NCBI GenBank assembly: GCA_016709545.1
Contig: JADJMO010000003.1
Span: 1-64,000 of the forward strand
Source: Myxococcales bacterium
GTDB lineage: Bacteria > Myxococcota_A > Polyangia > Polyangiales > JADJMO01
Direction: 5' to 3'
Length of the DNA: 64,000 nucleotides
The notes under the pieces are model-generated. The model was not told where the DNA came from, made no database searches, and saw only the letters and a list, made by a program, of their open reading frames with translations. The position numbers and the translations under genes are program-made. Below, piece after piece: positions 1 through 8,336 of the stretch; the first letter of the stretch is position 1, and each line of letters starts with the position of its first letter.

Positions 1-255
1 CCTGTTGCTCGAAGGAATGCGTCGGATGGACGAAGATGGTCGCCCTTGACGGTCTCGCCAGCTCGTGCCTGTTCCTAGACCCCTGATTTTCTAGCGATTC
101 TTGCATTTCTTCTCCGGGACCCTTGCCCGGTGGACGCGGATGGGTAGGCTTTCCGCCCCTGCTTCGTCCGGGAGGGGGTTCGGTGCGTCCGTCGTACGAC
201 TCACCGCGCTCTGGACGACGCTCCATCCCAAGGGATCCCAAGGTCCGCGCCACCG
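1..255. other. non-coding leader region upstream of the sigma factor gene
   Basis: I see no credible gene here. The stretch is less GC-rich than its surroundings around 80-115. An inverted repeat CCGGG/CCCGG (114-118 and 126-130) could be the hairpin of a terminator for a gene left of the window or part of the sigma gene leader. A TTGACG at 46-51 resembles a -35 box, but no convincing -10 box follows at 17 bp, so no promoter is called. Confidence 0.35.
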
Positions 256-2193
256 ATGCCCAAGCCCGCCCCCCGCCGCCCCCCGCCTCCGGTCAGCCGC
301 CCGCACAAGAGCCATCCGCCGAGCGTCAAGCCGGTGGTCGCCAAGCCCGCGGCCAAGCCTGCAGGCAAGGGAGTCCCCGTGCCCGTGTCGCGTCCGCCGG
401 CCAAGTCGCCGGCCCCGGCCAAGCCCGTCGTGGCCTCCAAGCCCGCTCCGGGTGGCTCCAGGCCTCCGGCCACCAAGTCGCCGGTGCCGGTTGCCTCCAA
501 GTCGCCGTCGAAGGCATCCAAGCCGCATGACGACGCGCATGGTGACGGCAAGGGCGCTGGGAAGGCCGATGCGCACGTGAAGAACGACGCGAAGGGCAAG
601 CCCGTGCAAGACCCCAAGGCGGCCGGGAAGCCGAAGGGTGCGCCGGTCACGGGTGCGCCGACGAAGGCCCCGTTGCCGGTCGCCGCCGCGAAGCCCGCCA
701 CCAAGGGCAAGTCGCCGCTCAACGGCAAGGCTCCCCGCCCGATGAACAGCAAGAAGGACAGCGGCACGTCGGAGTCCACGCCGCCGCCGAGCTGGAACGA
801 CGACGTCGAGCGCGAGCTCGGCGAAGGCGCCGCGGTGCTCGAGCCGCCGCCCCCGAGCGGCGTCATCCTCCCGGGCCGCGCGACCACCGAGGCCCGCAGC
901 GAGCGCGACACGCCGGTCGAAGAAGACGGCCTCTCCTGGTACTTCCGCCAGATGGCCCGCAGCGAGGTGCTGGGCCGCGACGGCGAGATCGCCCTCGCCC
1001 AGCGCATCGAGGCCGCCGAGAAGCGCGTCCTCCACGGCCTGTTCCGCTCCCCGTGGGCGGTGCGCGAGCTCTCGCTCGTCTCGGGCCGCGTCGAGCGCGG
1101 CGAGATCCAGATCTCGGACGTCCTGCGCGACGGCGAAGAGAACCCCGAGTTCGACGAGATCGACGCCCAGCGCAACTTCCTCGACCAGGTCGAGGCCCTC
1201 TCCAAGCTCGGCAAGCGCCTCGAGCGCGCGCGCAAGAAGAAGGCGCAGGGCGAGATCAAGTCGCTGCGCCAGAAGCTCGTCGAGTCGGTCGAGGGCATGC
1301 GCCTGTCGCGCAAGACCACCGAGCAGATCGTCAACCGCTTCAAGCGCCTCGCGCGCCGCGCGGCGTTCGTCGGCACGACCGAGCAGCGCTCGCAGCTCGA
1401 AGAGGAGCTCGGCGTCACGCTGGACGAGGTGCGGGCGATCGAGCGCGACGTGCGCGACGGCGACCGCGAGGCTCAGGCCGCCAAGGCCGAGATGGTGCAG
1501 GCCAACCTGCGCCTCGTGGTGAGCATCGCCAAGCGCTTCCGTTCGAGCGGCCTACCGCTCCTCGATCTCATCCAGGAGGGCAGCATCGGCCTGATGCGCG
1601 CCGTCGAGAAGTTCGAGTGGCAGCGCGGCTACAAGTTCAGCACCTACGCCACCTGGTGGATCCGCCAGGCGGTGTCGCGCGCCATCGCCGACCAGGGCCG
1701 CACCATCCGTCTGCCGGTGCACCTCGTCGAGACGATGTCCAAGATGCAGTCGACCCGCCGCGCGCTCGCGCAGGTGCTCGGCCGCGACCCGACCCCCGAG
1801 GAGCTCGCCGACAAGATGGAGCTCCCCATCGAGAAGGTGAAGAGCGTGCTCGACATCGCCGGCGAGCCCGTCTCGCTGCAGTCGCCGATCGGCGACGAAG
1901 GCGACAGCGAGCTCGGTGATCTCGTCGAGGACGTCAGCGCGGTCTCGCCCTCCGAGGCGGCGACCGACGGCGAGCTCTCCCAGGAGACGGTAGCGGCGCT
2001 CGGCACCCTCACGCCGCGCGAAGAGAAGGTCCTCCGCCTGCGCTTCGGCATCGGCGAGAAGAGCGAGCACACCCTCGAGGAGACGGGCGCGCAGTTCGAG
2101 GTCACCCGCGAGCGCATCCGGCAGATCGAGGCCCAGGCGCTGCGCAAGCTCCGCCACCCCCGTCACGCCGCGCGCCTGCGCGGGTTCCTGTGA
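256..2193 (+). CDS. RNA polymerase sigma-70 factor, primary (RpoD/SigA-like) type with Pro/Ala/Lys-rich N-terminal tail
   Basis: The 645-residue product directs RNA polymerase to promoters. Residues 1 to about 165 are a low-complexity tail rich in Pro, Ala and Lys with repeated SP/KSP motifs. Region 1.2 follows (WYFRQMARSEVLGRDGEIAL, near 224), then a charged non-conserved segment. Region 2 starts near 413 (ANLRLVVSIAKRF, DLIQEGSIGLMRAVEKF, YATWWIRQAVSRAI), then region 3, and region 4 reaches the C-terminus (TPREEKVLRLRFG, VTRERIRQIEAQALRKLR). The full region 2.4 and 4.2 signatures match group 1/2 sigma factors, not ECF types. Whether this is the housekeeping factor or a close paralogue cannot be decided here. 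The usual acidic region 1.1 seems replaced by the basic tail. The stop overlaps the next GTG start (GTGA), so the two genes are probably coupled. Confidence 0.93.
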   Translation: MPKPAPRRPPPPVSRPHKSHPPSVKPVVAKPAAKPAGKGVPVPVSRPPAKSPAPAKPVVASKPAPGGSRPPATKSPVPVASKSPSKASKPHDDAHGDGKGAGKADAHVKNDAKGKPVQDPKAAGKPKGAPVTGAPTKAPLPVAAAKPATKGKSPLNGKAPRPMNSKKDSGTSESTPPPSWNDDVERELGEGAAVLEPPPPSGVILPGRATTEARSERDTPVEEDGLSWYFRQMARSEVLGRDGEIALAQRIEAAEKRVLHGLFRSPWAVRELSLVSGRVERGEIQISDVLRDGEENPEFDEIDAQRNFLDQVEALSKLGKRLERARKKKAQGEIKSLRQKLVESVEGMRLSRKTTEQIVNRFKRLARRAAFVGTTEQRSQLEEELGVTLDEVRAIERDVRDGDREAQAAKAEMVQANLRLVVSIAKRFRSSGLPLLDLIQEGSIGLMRAVEKFEWQRGYKFSTYATWWIRQAVSRAIADQGRTIRLPVHLVETMSKMQSTRRALAQVLGRDPTPEELADKMELPIEKVKSVLDIAGEPVSLQSPIGDEGDSELGDLVEDVSAVSPSEAATDGELSQETVAALGTLTPREEKVLRLRFGIGEKSEHTLEETGAQFEVTRERIRQIEAQALRKLRHPRHAARLRGFL

Positions 2194-2927
2194 CAGAACC
2201 CTCGGCGGGGGGCTTCGACAACGCCCACCACCTGCTGCAGGGCGCGCTGAAGGCGACGCCCCCCGCCACGCATCCGCCGCGTCCGTTCCACGGGGGCGGT
2301 CCGATGCCGAAGTTCGACGCCGCCGCATACGTGGTCGCCACGCTGTGGCTCGCCGACCGCGTGAGCGCGCTGGTCGACCCGCGGGACCGCGCGGCGTTCG
2401 ACCTGCACGTGGCCGCGGCGCGCGCCGAGGTGCTCGCGCCGAAGGGCGACGCCAAGCGCCTCACGGTATTGCGCGTCGCCGACGCCAAGTCCTCGAGCCG
2501 CGTCCCCTGCAAGGTCGGGCTCTGGGCGGCCAACGAGGCCTTCAACGCCTCGACGCACTCCATCTACGCGGGCACGCCCACGCGCGCGGCGGGCGCGAAC
2601 GTGGCGAAGCTGCTGCTCAAGACGGCGCCCGCCGAGGTGCCGGCCTACCTCGCCGCGCTCGACGCGCTGTGCGTGCACCTCGAGTTCCTCACCGTGCTCC
2701 GCGCGCGGGAGAAGGAGCTGCCCGTGTCCGCGGTGGCCACGCCGTTCCGCGGGCTCACCGACGGCAAGCCGACCCACTACGTGGTCGAGCTGGTCGACGG
2801 TCGGTACGCGCTGCTCGGCAAGCAGGGCGCGCGCTGGCAGCTGCACGTCGGAAAGCGACAAGAGGTGCTTGCCACGGTGCCCGACACGCTGTTCGCGGCG
2901 GCGGTGGCGGCGGTCGGCGAGGGCTAG
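2190..2927 (+). CDS. hypothetical protein, coupled to the sigma factor gene
   Basis: A protein of up to 245 residues that I do not recognise. The GTG at 2190 overlaps the sigma stop. A second candidate start is ATG 2304, giving a 207-residue product beginning MPKFDAAAYVVATLWLADR. The sequence is mixed alpha/beta-like with no signal peptide or membrane segment, so it is probably cytosolic. The last 60 residues contain a short stretch resembling a small beta domain (THYVVELVDGRYALLGKQG). Its stop codon overlaps the stop of the convergent kinase gene in a shared CTAG at 2924-2927. Cotranscription with the sigma gene is likely; no function is inferred. Confidence 0.7.
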   Translation: MTEPSAGGFDNAHHLLQGALKATPPATHPPRPFHGGGPMPKFDAAAYVVATLWLADRVSALVDPRDRAAFDLHVAAARAEVLAPKGDAKRLTVLRVADAKSSSRVPCKVGLWAANEAFNASTHSIYAGTPTRAAGANVAKLLLKTAPAEVPAYLAALDALCVHLEFLTVLRAREKELPVSAVATPFRGLTDGKPTHYVVELVDGRYALLGKQGARWQLHVGKRQEVLATVPDTLFAAAVAAVGEG

Positions 2928-4150
2928 CGGCGCCGCTGGCGCCTGCGGGCGGTCGAATCGACCTCGGTGGCGCCGTGGACCTCGTGCGGCTCGAGGTCGG
3001 AGGCGTGCACGCGCACGCGCGCGGGATCGACCGCGTCGACGCGAAGCTGGGGCGTCGAAGCGCGCTCCCGGACCGAGACGGCGGTCCTCCGCCCGAGGAG
3101 CGAGCGCAGCACCACGCGAAGCAACGCGTTCTTGTGCCAGGTGAGCACGAAGAGCCCCGCGAGCGAGCCGAACATGATCACGGGGATCAGGCGTCCGAGG
3201 CCGAGCATGCCGCCGACCACCACCGGCACGAGCACCCACCCGAGCCCCCACAGCAACCACAGGAGGCCGCGCGCGCTCTTGACCATCGCGTCCTCGTCGT
3301 ACTCGATGGCCGGGGCCCGCGGCGCGCCAGAGGGCATGGGCGCGGGCGCGGGCGGTGGCGGCACCGACACGGCCGACCCCTGCTCGAGGGCCGCCGCGAT
3401 CGAGGGCGCGCGCCGGTCCGGGTCGGGCTCCAGCATGCGCTCGAGGGTCTTGATCAGGGCCTCGCTCACGCGCCCCTGCAGGAGGCCGCGCACGTCGAGC
3501 CGGAGACCCTGGTGGGGAAGCGCGTCGGGCTCGGCGCCGGTGAGCGCGGCGACCACGGTGGCGCCGACCGCGTAGACGTCGGTGGCGGGGAGGGCGCGCC
3601 CCTGCAGCTGCTCGGGCGCCATGTAGCCGAAGGTGCCGACGACGGTGCTCGAGCCGCGCCGCGCCACGAGCTCGGCGACCGCGCCGAAGTCGACGAGGAC
3701 ATAGGACCCGTCGGGCCGGCGCACGACGTTGCGGGGCTTGATGTCGCGGTGGACGACGGGGGCCGCGCGGCCGTGCAGGTAGGTGGTGGCGCGGTCGGCG
3801 CATGCGAGGAAGCGCCGCACCTCGTCCTCGGAGAGCGCGCCCTCGCGGCGGCGGATCTCGTCGAGGGTCTCGCCCTCGATCTTCTCCATCACGAGGTAGA
3901 GCGCGTCGTTCTCCTCGAAGCGGTCGAAGTACTTGGGGACCAGCGGGTGATCGAGGGTCGCGAGCACGCGGGCCTCGCGCTCGGCGAGCTCCACGTCCTT
4001 CCAGCTGCGCGCGCCGCGGACGTCGAACCGCTTGATGGCGACGCTGCGCCGTTCGCGCTCGTCGAAGGCGTCGTAGGTGGTGCCCTGCGCGCCCTCTCCG
4101 AGGGTGCCCCGGACGACGTAACGTTCAGCGAGCCGGGCCCCCGATTCCAT
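2924..4150 (-). CDS. membrane-anchored serine/threonine protein kinase (Hanks type)
   Basis: A 408-residue eukaryotic-like kinase that should phosphorylate Ser/Thr on target proteins. The kinase domain covers roughly residues 10-265 and has a complete set of motifs: glycine loop GTLGEGAQGTTY, VAIK lysine, catalytic HRDIKPRN, DFG (VDFGAVAE) and APE (YMAPEQ). A Pro-rich linker leads to two hydrophobic segments (about 305-360, including WLLWGLGWVLVPVVVGG), so the kinase faces the cytosol and the short basic C-terminus follows the membrane hairpin. No extracellular sensor domain is visible. The start at ATG 4150 (MESGARLAERYVV) places the glycine loop at the usual distance. The next gene is divergent, with about 108 bp between the starts. 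Confidence 0.93.
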   Translation of the reverse strand: MESGARLAERYVVRGTLGEGAQGTTYDAFDERERRSVAIKRFDVRGARSWKDVELAEREARVLATLDHPLVPKYFDRFEENDALYLVMEKIEGETLDEIRRREGALSEDEVRRFLACADRATTYLHGRAAPVVHRDIKPRNVVRRPDGSYVLVDFGAVAELVARRGSSTVVGTFGYMAPEQLQGRALPATDVYAVGATVVAALTGAEPDALPHQGLRLDVRGLLQGRVSEALIKTLERMLEPDPDRRAPSIAAALEQGSAVSVPPPPAPAPMPSGAPRAPAIEYDEDAMVKSARGLLWLLWGLGWVLVPVVVGGMLGLGRLIPVIMFGSLAGLFVLTWHKNALLRVVLRSLLGRRTAVSVRERASTPQLRVDAVDPARVRVHASDLEPHEVHGATEVDSTARRRQRRR

Positions 4151-4258
4151 GGCGGCTTGGCGTAACCACGCGGATGCGGGCTCGCCAGCGGTTTCTTCCG
4201 TCTCCTGGCCGAAATGCGCCGCGTTGCCGCAGTCCGTTCGATCTGTTCTCCTCGCCGC

Positions 4259-5035
4259 ATGGGGAGGAATCTCGGGGTCGCCCTGTGCGCAGGGCTGGTC
4301 ATCTCTTGCAGCGGCGGTCGGTCCGATCCGCCCCTCGCGGACGCGGGGGCGTCGTTGACGCTCGCCGAGGCGCGCAAGGTGCTCCGCAACGAGCCGCTCC
4401 TGACCGTCGCCACGACCGCGAATCCCTCGAAGCCTGTCGGGCCGGCGACGTTCCGGGTGCCCGCGCCGATCACGGCCGACGGCGACCGGTTCGTCGCGCG
4501 GCGCCGCGGCGCGAGCGCGTTCTTCACGCCGCGCGGGCTCTCGTTCTCGCTGCTCGGCGGCTCGAAGGACGCGCCGAAGGCGTGGGGCCTCCACGCTTCG
4601 CTCGTCGGCGCGCGCGAGGTGGCGCCGGTCGGCGAGCAGGTCCAGCGCGCGAAGGTGAACCAGTTCGTGGGCGCGCCCGCCGCGTGGAAGACGAGCCAGG
4701 AGACGTACGGGCAGGTCGCGTGGGAGGAGGTCTATCCCGGCGTCGACATGGTCGCGTCGGCGGCGGCCGGCGGGTTCGCCTATCGCTTCGTGCTCTCTCC
4801 TGGGGCGAAGGTCGGGGACCTCGCGCTCCGCTGGGACGGCGCGCGCGCGGTGCGAGCGGTCGACGCCGGACACGCGGTCGAGGTGGAGACGGGGCTCGGC
4901 GTGCTCCACGTGAGCGGCTTGCACGCGTTCTCGGTGGCCGGCGCGCAGCGGCGCGAGCTGCCCGCGCGGTTCGTGGTCCGCGACCACACGGTGGCGATGG
5001 AGGTCGACGGCTGGGACGGCAGAGCCAGCTCTTGA
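4259..5035 (+). CDS. SBBP-repeat surface lipoprotein, N-terminal fragment (frameshifted gene, part 1 of 3)
   Basis: First piece of a large surface protein that runs to 7943. From ATG 4259 it begins with a lipoprotein signal peptide (GVALCAGLVISC, lipid cysteine in LVIS-C); an in-frame ATG at 4214 would only lengthen the n-region. The piece holds the domain that usually precedes SBBP beta-propeller repeats (NQFVGAPAAWKTSQETYGQV, EEVYPGVDMV). The frame ends at TGA 5033-5035, but the family continues in the next frame as DPTIAWGSYLGGTGF, so one base appears to be missing near 5013-5025. A sequencing error is the simplest explanation. The product is expected to be lipid-anchored and exported. Confidence 0.8.
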   Translation: MGRNLGVALCAGLVISCSGGRSDPPLADAGASLTLAEARKVLRNEPLLTVATTANPSKPVGPATFRVPAPITADGDRFVARRRGASAFFTPRGLSFSLLGGSKDAPKAWGLHASLVGAREVAPVGEQVQRAKVNQFVGAPAAWKTSQETYGQVAWEEVYPGVDMVASAAAGGFAYRFVLSPGAKVGDLALRWDGARAVRAVDAGHAVEVETGLGVLHVSGLHAFSVAGAQRRELPARFVVRDHTVAMEVDGWDGRASS

Positions 5036-5841
5036 TCGACCCGACGATCGCGTGGGGCTCGTACCTCGGCGGCACCGGCTTCGAGGGTCGGGGGCCGATC
5101 GCGGTGGATGGGGCGGGCAACGTCTACGTCTCGGGCGACGTGGGCTCTAGCGACTTCCCCGCGAGCGTGGGCGATCTCACGGTCGGCGGCTCGTTCGACG
5201 CGTTCGTCGCGAAGGTGAGCAGCGCGGGCACGCTGCTCTGGGCCACCTACCTCGGTGGCGGAAACTGGGAGGGCGCGGGCGGGATCGCGACCGAACCCGG
5301 TGGGACCAACGTCTACGTGGCAGGCTACACCCAGTCGAGCGACTTCCCGGCGACCGCGGGACTCGACACCTCTCTCGGCGGCTCGCGCGACGGGTTCCTG
5401 ACCAAGCTGACGATGGCAGGCGGCCTCGTGGCCTGGTCGACGTACCTCGGCGGGACCTCCTACGACGTCGCCAAGGCCGTCACGGTCAGCGCCGGGCTCG
5501 ACGTCTTCGTCACGGGCTACACGGGGTCGACGAACTTCCCGACCACAGGCGGGTTCGACACCACGCTCGGCGGCGCGCAGAACGCGTTCGTCACGCGGTT
5601 CGCGAGCACCGGGTCCATCGCGTTCTCTTCTTACCTCGGTGGAGCGGGGAGCGAGACGGGCACGGGCATCGCGGTCGACGCTGCGGGCAACGCCTTCGTC
5701 ACCGGCAACACCGACTCGACGGACTTCCCCACCGGCTCGGGCTTCGACACGACGCTCGGGGGCGGGCAGGACGCCTTCGTCACCAAGGTCGCGACGGCCG
5801 GTACCCTCACCTGGTCGTCGTACCTCGGTGGGAGCAGCGGG
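5036..5841 (+). CDS. SBBP beta-propeller repeats, middle fragment (frameshifted gene, part 2 of 3)
   Basis: This piece reads in frame 1 and carries about five SBBP units, each with YLGG, a G-x-A-VD-GxxYVxG strand and SSDFP-GGFDTTLGG. Such repeats form a beta-propeller found in exported bacterial proteins. Real sequence stops at the GGG run 5839-5841. One additional G there would restore GGSSG-DSASGVAADGSGN and join the repeat cleanly to the next frame. The piece has no start of its own and is not an independent gene. The substrate or partner of the propeller is unknown. Confidence 0.75.
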
Positions 5842-7943
5842 ATTCCGCGTCCGGCGTCGCGGCGGACGGCTCGGGCAACGTCGTCGTGGTCGGCACGACG
5901 GGCTCCTCCGACTTCCCCACGACCGGCGGATTCGACACCTCGTTCGGCGGGAGCTCGGACGCGTACGCCACCAAGATCAGCGGCGCCGGCGCCGTCCTCT
6001 GGTCGTCGTATCTCGGAGGCTCGGACAGCGACAACGGCAACGGCGTCGCCATCGGCGGCGGCGACGTCTACGTCACCGGGTACACCTACTCCCCTGACTT
6101 CCCCGCGGGCGGAGGCTTCGACGCGTCGCTCGGCACCCTCGGGAGCGACGCCCTGGTGGCGAAGATCAGCGGCGCAGGCGCGCTGCTCTGGTCGTCGTAC
6201 CTCGGAGGCTCCAACGGCGACATCGCGACGGGGATCGCGGTCGACGCCAGCGGCAACGTCTACGTGACGGGCGAGACGAACTCCAACGACTTCCCCACCC
6301 CCGGCGGGTTCGACACCACGCGGGGCGGCACGGACTGCTTCGTGACCAAGCTGGCCCCCGCGACGGTCGCCGTCGGCGGGAGCTGCACCTCGGATGGCGC
6401 GTGCACCTCGGGCCACTGCGCCGACGGCGTGTGCTGCGACACCGCCTGCAAGGGCACGTGCGTGGCATGCACCGCGGCCAAGCGCGGTACCGGCACCGAC
6501 GGCACCTGCGGCCCGATCGCCGACGCGACCGACCCCGACCTCGAGTGCCCCGCGCAGTCGTGCACCGCGGGCGTCGTCACCAAGGTCAACGTGTGCAACG
6601 GCTCCGGCGCGTGCCGCGGCACCGGCACCACCTCGTGTGGCCTCTTCGCGTGCAGCGGCACCACCTGCGGCACCTCCTGCGCCGACGACACGGGCTGCCT
6701 CCCGGGCGCCTTCTGCAGCGGCACCACGTGCACGACGGATCTACCCGCCGGTGGTGCTTGCACGCGCGCGGCGCAGTGCGCGAGCGGCTTCTGCGTCGAC
6801 AGCGTCTGCTGCGACAAGGCCTGCGCGGGCGGCTGCGAGGCCTGCTCGGCGGCCAAGAAGGGCAAGGGCACCGACGGCACCTGCGAGCCCGTGGTCGCGG
6901 GCAGCGACCCCCGCGACAGCTGCACCGCCGACGCGGCCTACCCGACCTCGTGCAAGGCCGACGGCATGTGCGACGGCGCGGGCGCCTGCCGGGTCAACGC
7001 GGTCTCGGGGACGCCGTGCGGCGCCTCGACGTGCGCCGCCGGCGTGGTGAGCGGCAAGACCTGCAACGGTGCGGGCGGGTGCGACGCGACGCCGAAGTCG
7101 TGCGGCGACTACACCTGCGCAGACGCTTCGGTGTGCCGGGCCAGCTGCACCGCGGACACCGACTGCGCAGCCACCGCGTACTGCACGGCGGCCTCCACCT
7201 GCGCGCCGAAGAACAAGCCGGGCACGGCCTGCACCGCGGGCAAGGAGTGCGAGGGCGGGAACTGCGTCGACGGCGTCTGCTGCGACAAGGCGTGCGACGG
7301 CCAGTGCGAGGCGTGCGACGTGGCCGGCGCGCTCGGCACCTGCAAGCCGGTCACCGGCAAGGTGCACGGCACCAAGCGGCCGGCGTGCGCCGACGACGGC
7401 AACGGCTGCGCCGGTGCGTGCGACGGCACGAGCGTCATCGCGTGCCTGTACCCCGACGCCAAGACCTCCTGCGGCGCCGGGTGCGCGAGCAACAAGCTCA
7501 GCGTGTGCGACGGCAAGGGCGCTTGCGGTGCGGCGGCGTCGTGCCCCGACAACCTGATCTGCGCCGACGCCAAGAGCTGCAAGGCGAAGTGCACCGTGAA
7601 GGAGGACTGCGTCTCCGGCAACGTGTGCGACACCGCCTCGGGCCGCTGCGTGCCTGCGCGGTCCAGCTGCTCGACGGACAACGCGAGCTCGGTCCCGCCG
7701 GAGGGCGCGGCCAAGCCCTGCGGCGCCTACCTGTGCAACCGCTCCACGGGCGATTGCTACGGCTCCTGCACGGGCTCCGAGCAGTGCGCCGCCGGCTTCG
7801 CCTGCGACGAGGGCAAGTGCCTGCCGGTGCCGGCGGTCGCGGAGGACGGCGGCTGCAACGCGGGCGGCCGTCCGTCGAGCGCGTTCGTCGCGGTCTTCGG
7901 TCTGCTAGCCCTGGGGCTCGTGCGCCGTCGTCGGGGCGCGTGA
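5842..7943 (+). CDS. SBBP repeats plus Cys-rich repeats with MYXO-CTERM-like tail, C-terminal fragment (part 3 of 3)
   Basis: The final piece has about three more SBBP units and then, from about 6360, a long Cys-rich region with repeats such as CADGVCCDTACKGTCVACTA, spaced like the disulfide-rich modules of myxobacterial surface proteins. The C-terminus has Cys-Asn, a single hydrophobic helix (SSAFVAVFGLLALGL) and an Arg cluster (VRRRRGA), which is the layout of a MYXO-CTERM sorting signal. With the N-terminal lipobox the protein has two candidate surface anchors. The TGA stop overlaps the GTG of the following VOC gene. ATG 5886 lies inside this frame but is not a natural start. Confidence 0.82.
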
Positions 7944-8332
7944 TCCGCGCCATCCGGCAGTTCACCGTCACCGTCCTCGACTACGACGAGGCGCTTGCGT
8001 TCTACGTCGGCACCCTCGGGTTCGTGTGCATCGAGGACACCGATCTCGGCGACGGCAAGCGCTGGGTACGGGTGGCGCCGAGCGCGGAGGGCGGCGTCGC
8101 GATCCTGCTGGCGCGCGCGGTCACGCCGGGGCAGGCGGCGACGGTCGGCCAGCAGGCCGGCGGCCGCGTGTTCGTGTTCCTCGAGACGGACGACTTGGAA
8201 CGCGACTACGCGCTGCTCGCTGCGCGCGGCGTGCGGTTCGTGCGCCCGCCGGCGGAGGAGCCGTACGGGAAGGTGGCGGTGTTCGAGGACCTCTACGGCA
8301 ACCCGTTCGACCTCATCGAGCCGCCGCGCTGA
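7940..8332 (+). CDS. VOC-superfamily (glyoxalase/bleomycin-resistance fold) protein
   Basis: A 130-residue single-domain protein with the paired beta-alpha-beta-beta-beta layout of the vicinal oxygen chelate family. It begins IRAIRQFTVTVLDYDEALAFY and ends VFEDLYGNPFDLIEPP, the typical first and last strands. Members bind a divalent metal and act on glyoxal adducts, antibiotics or aromatic diols, but the substrate cannot be inferred. No signal peptide is present, so it is cytosolic. GTG 7940 overlaps the stop of the upstream surface-protein gene. The coupling may only reflect compaction. Confidence 0.85.
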   Translation: MIRAIRQFTVTVLDYDEALAFYVGTLGFVCIEDTDLGDGKRWVRVAPSAEGGVAILLARAVTPGQAATVGQQAGGRVFVFLETDDLERDYALLAARGVRFVRPPAEEPYGKVAVFEDLYGNPFDLIEPPR

Positions 8333-8336
8333 AGGC

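Noticed and set aside
46..80. sigma-70 promoter with TTGACG
   Set aside because: No acceptable -10 box at 16-18 bp spacing.
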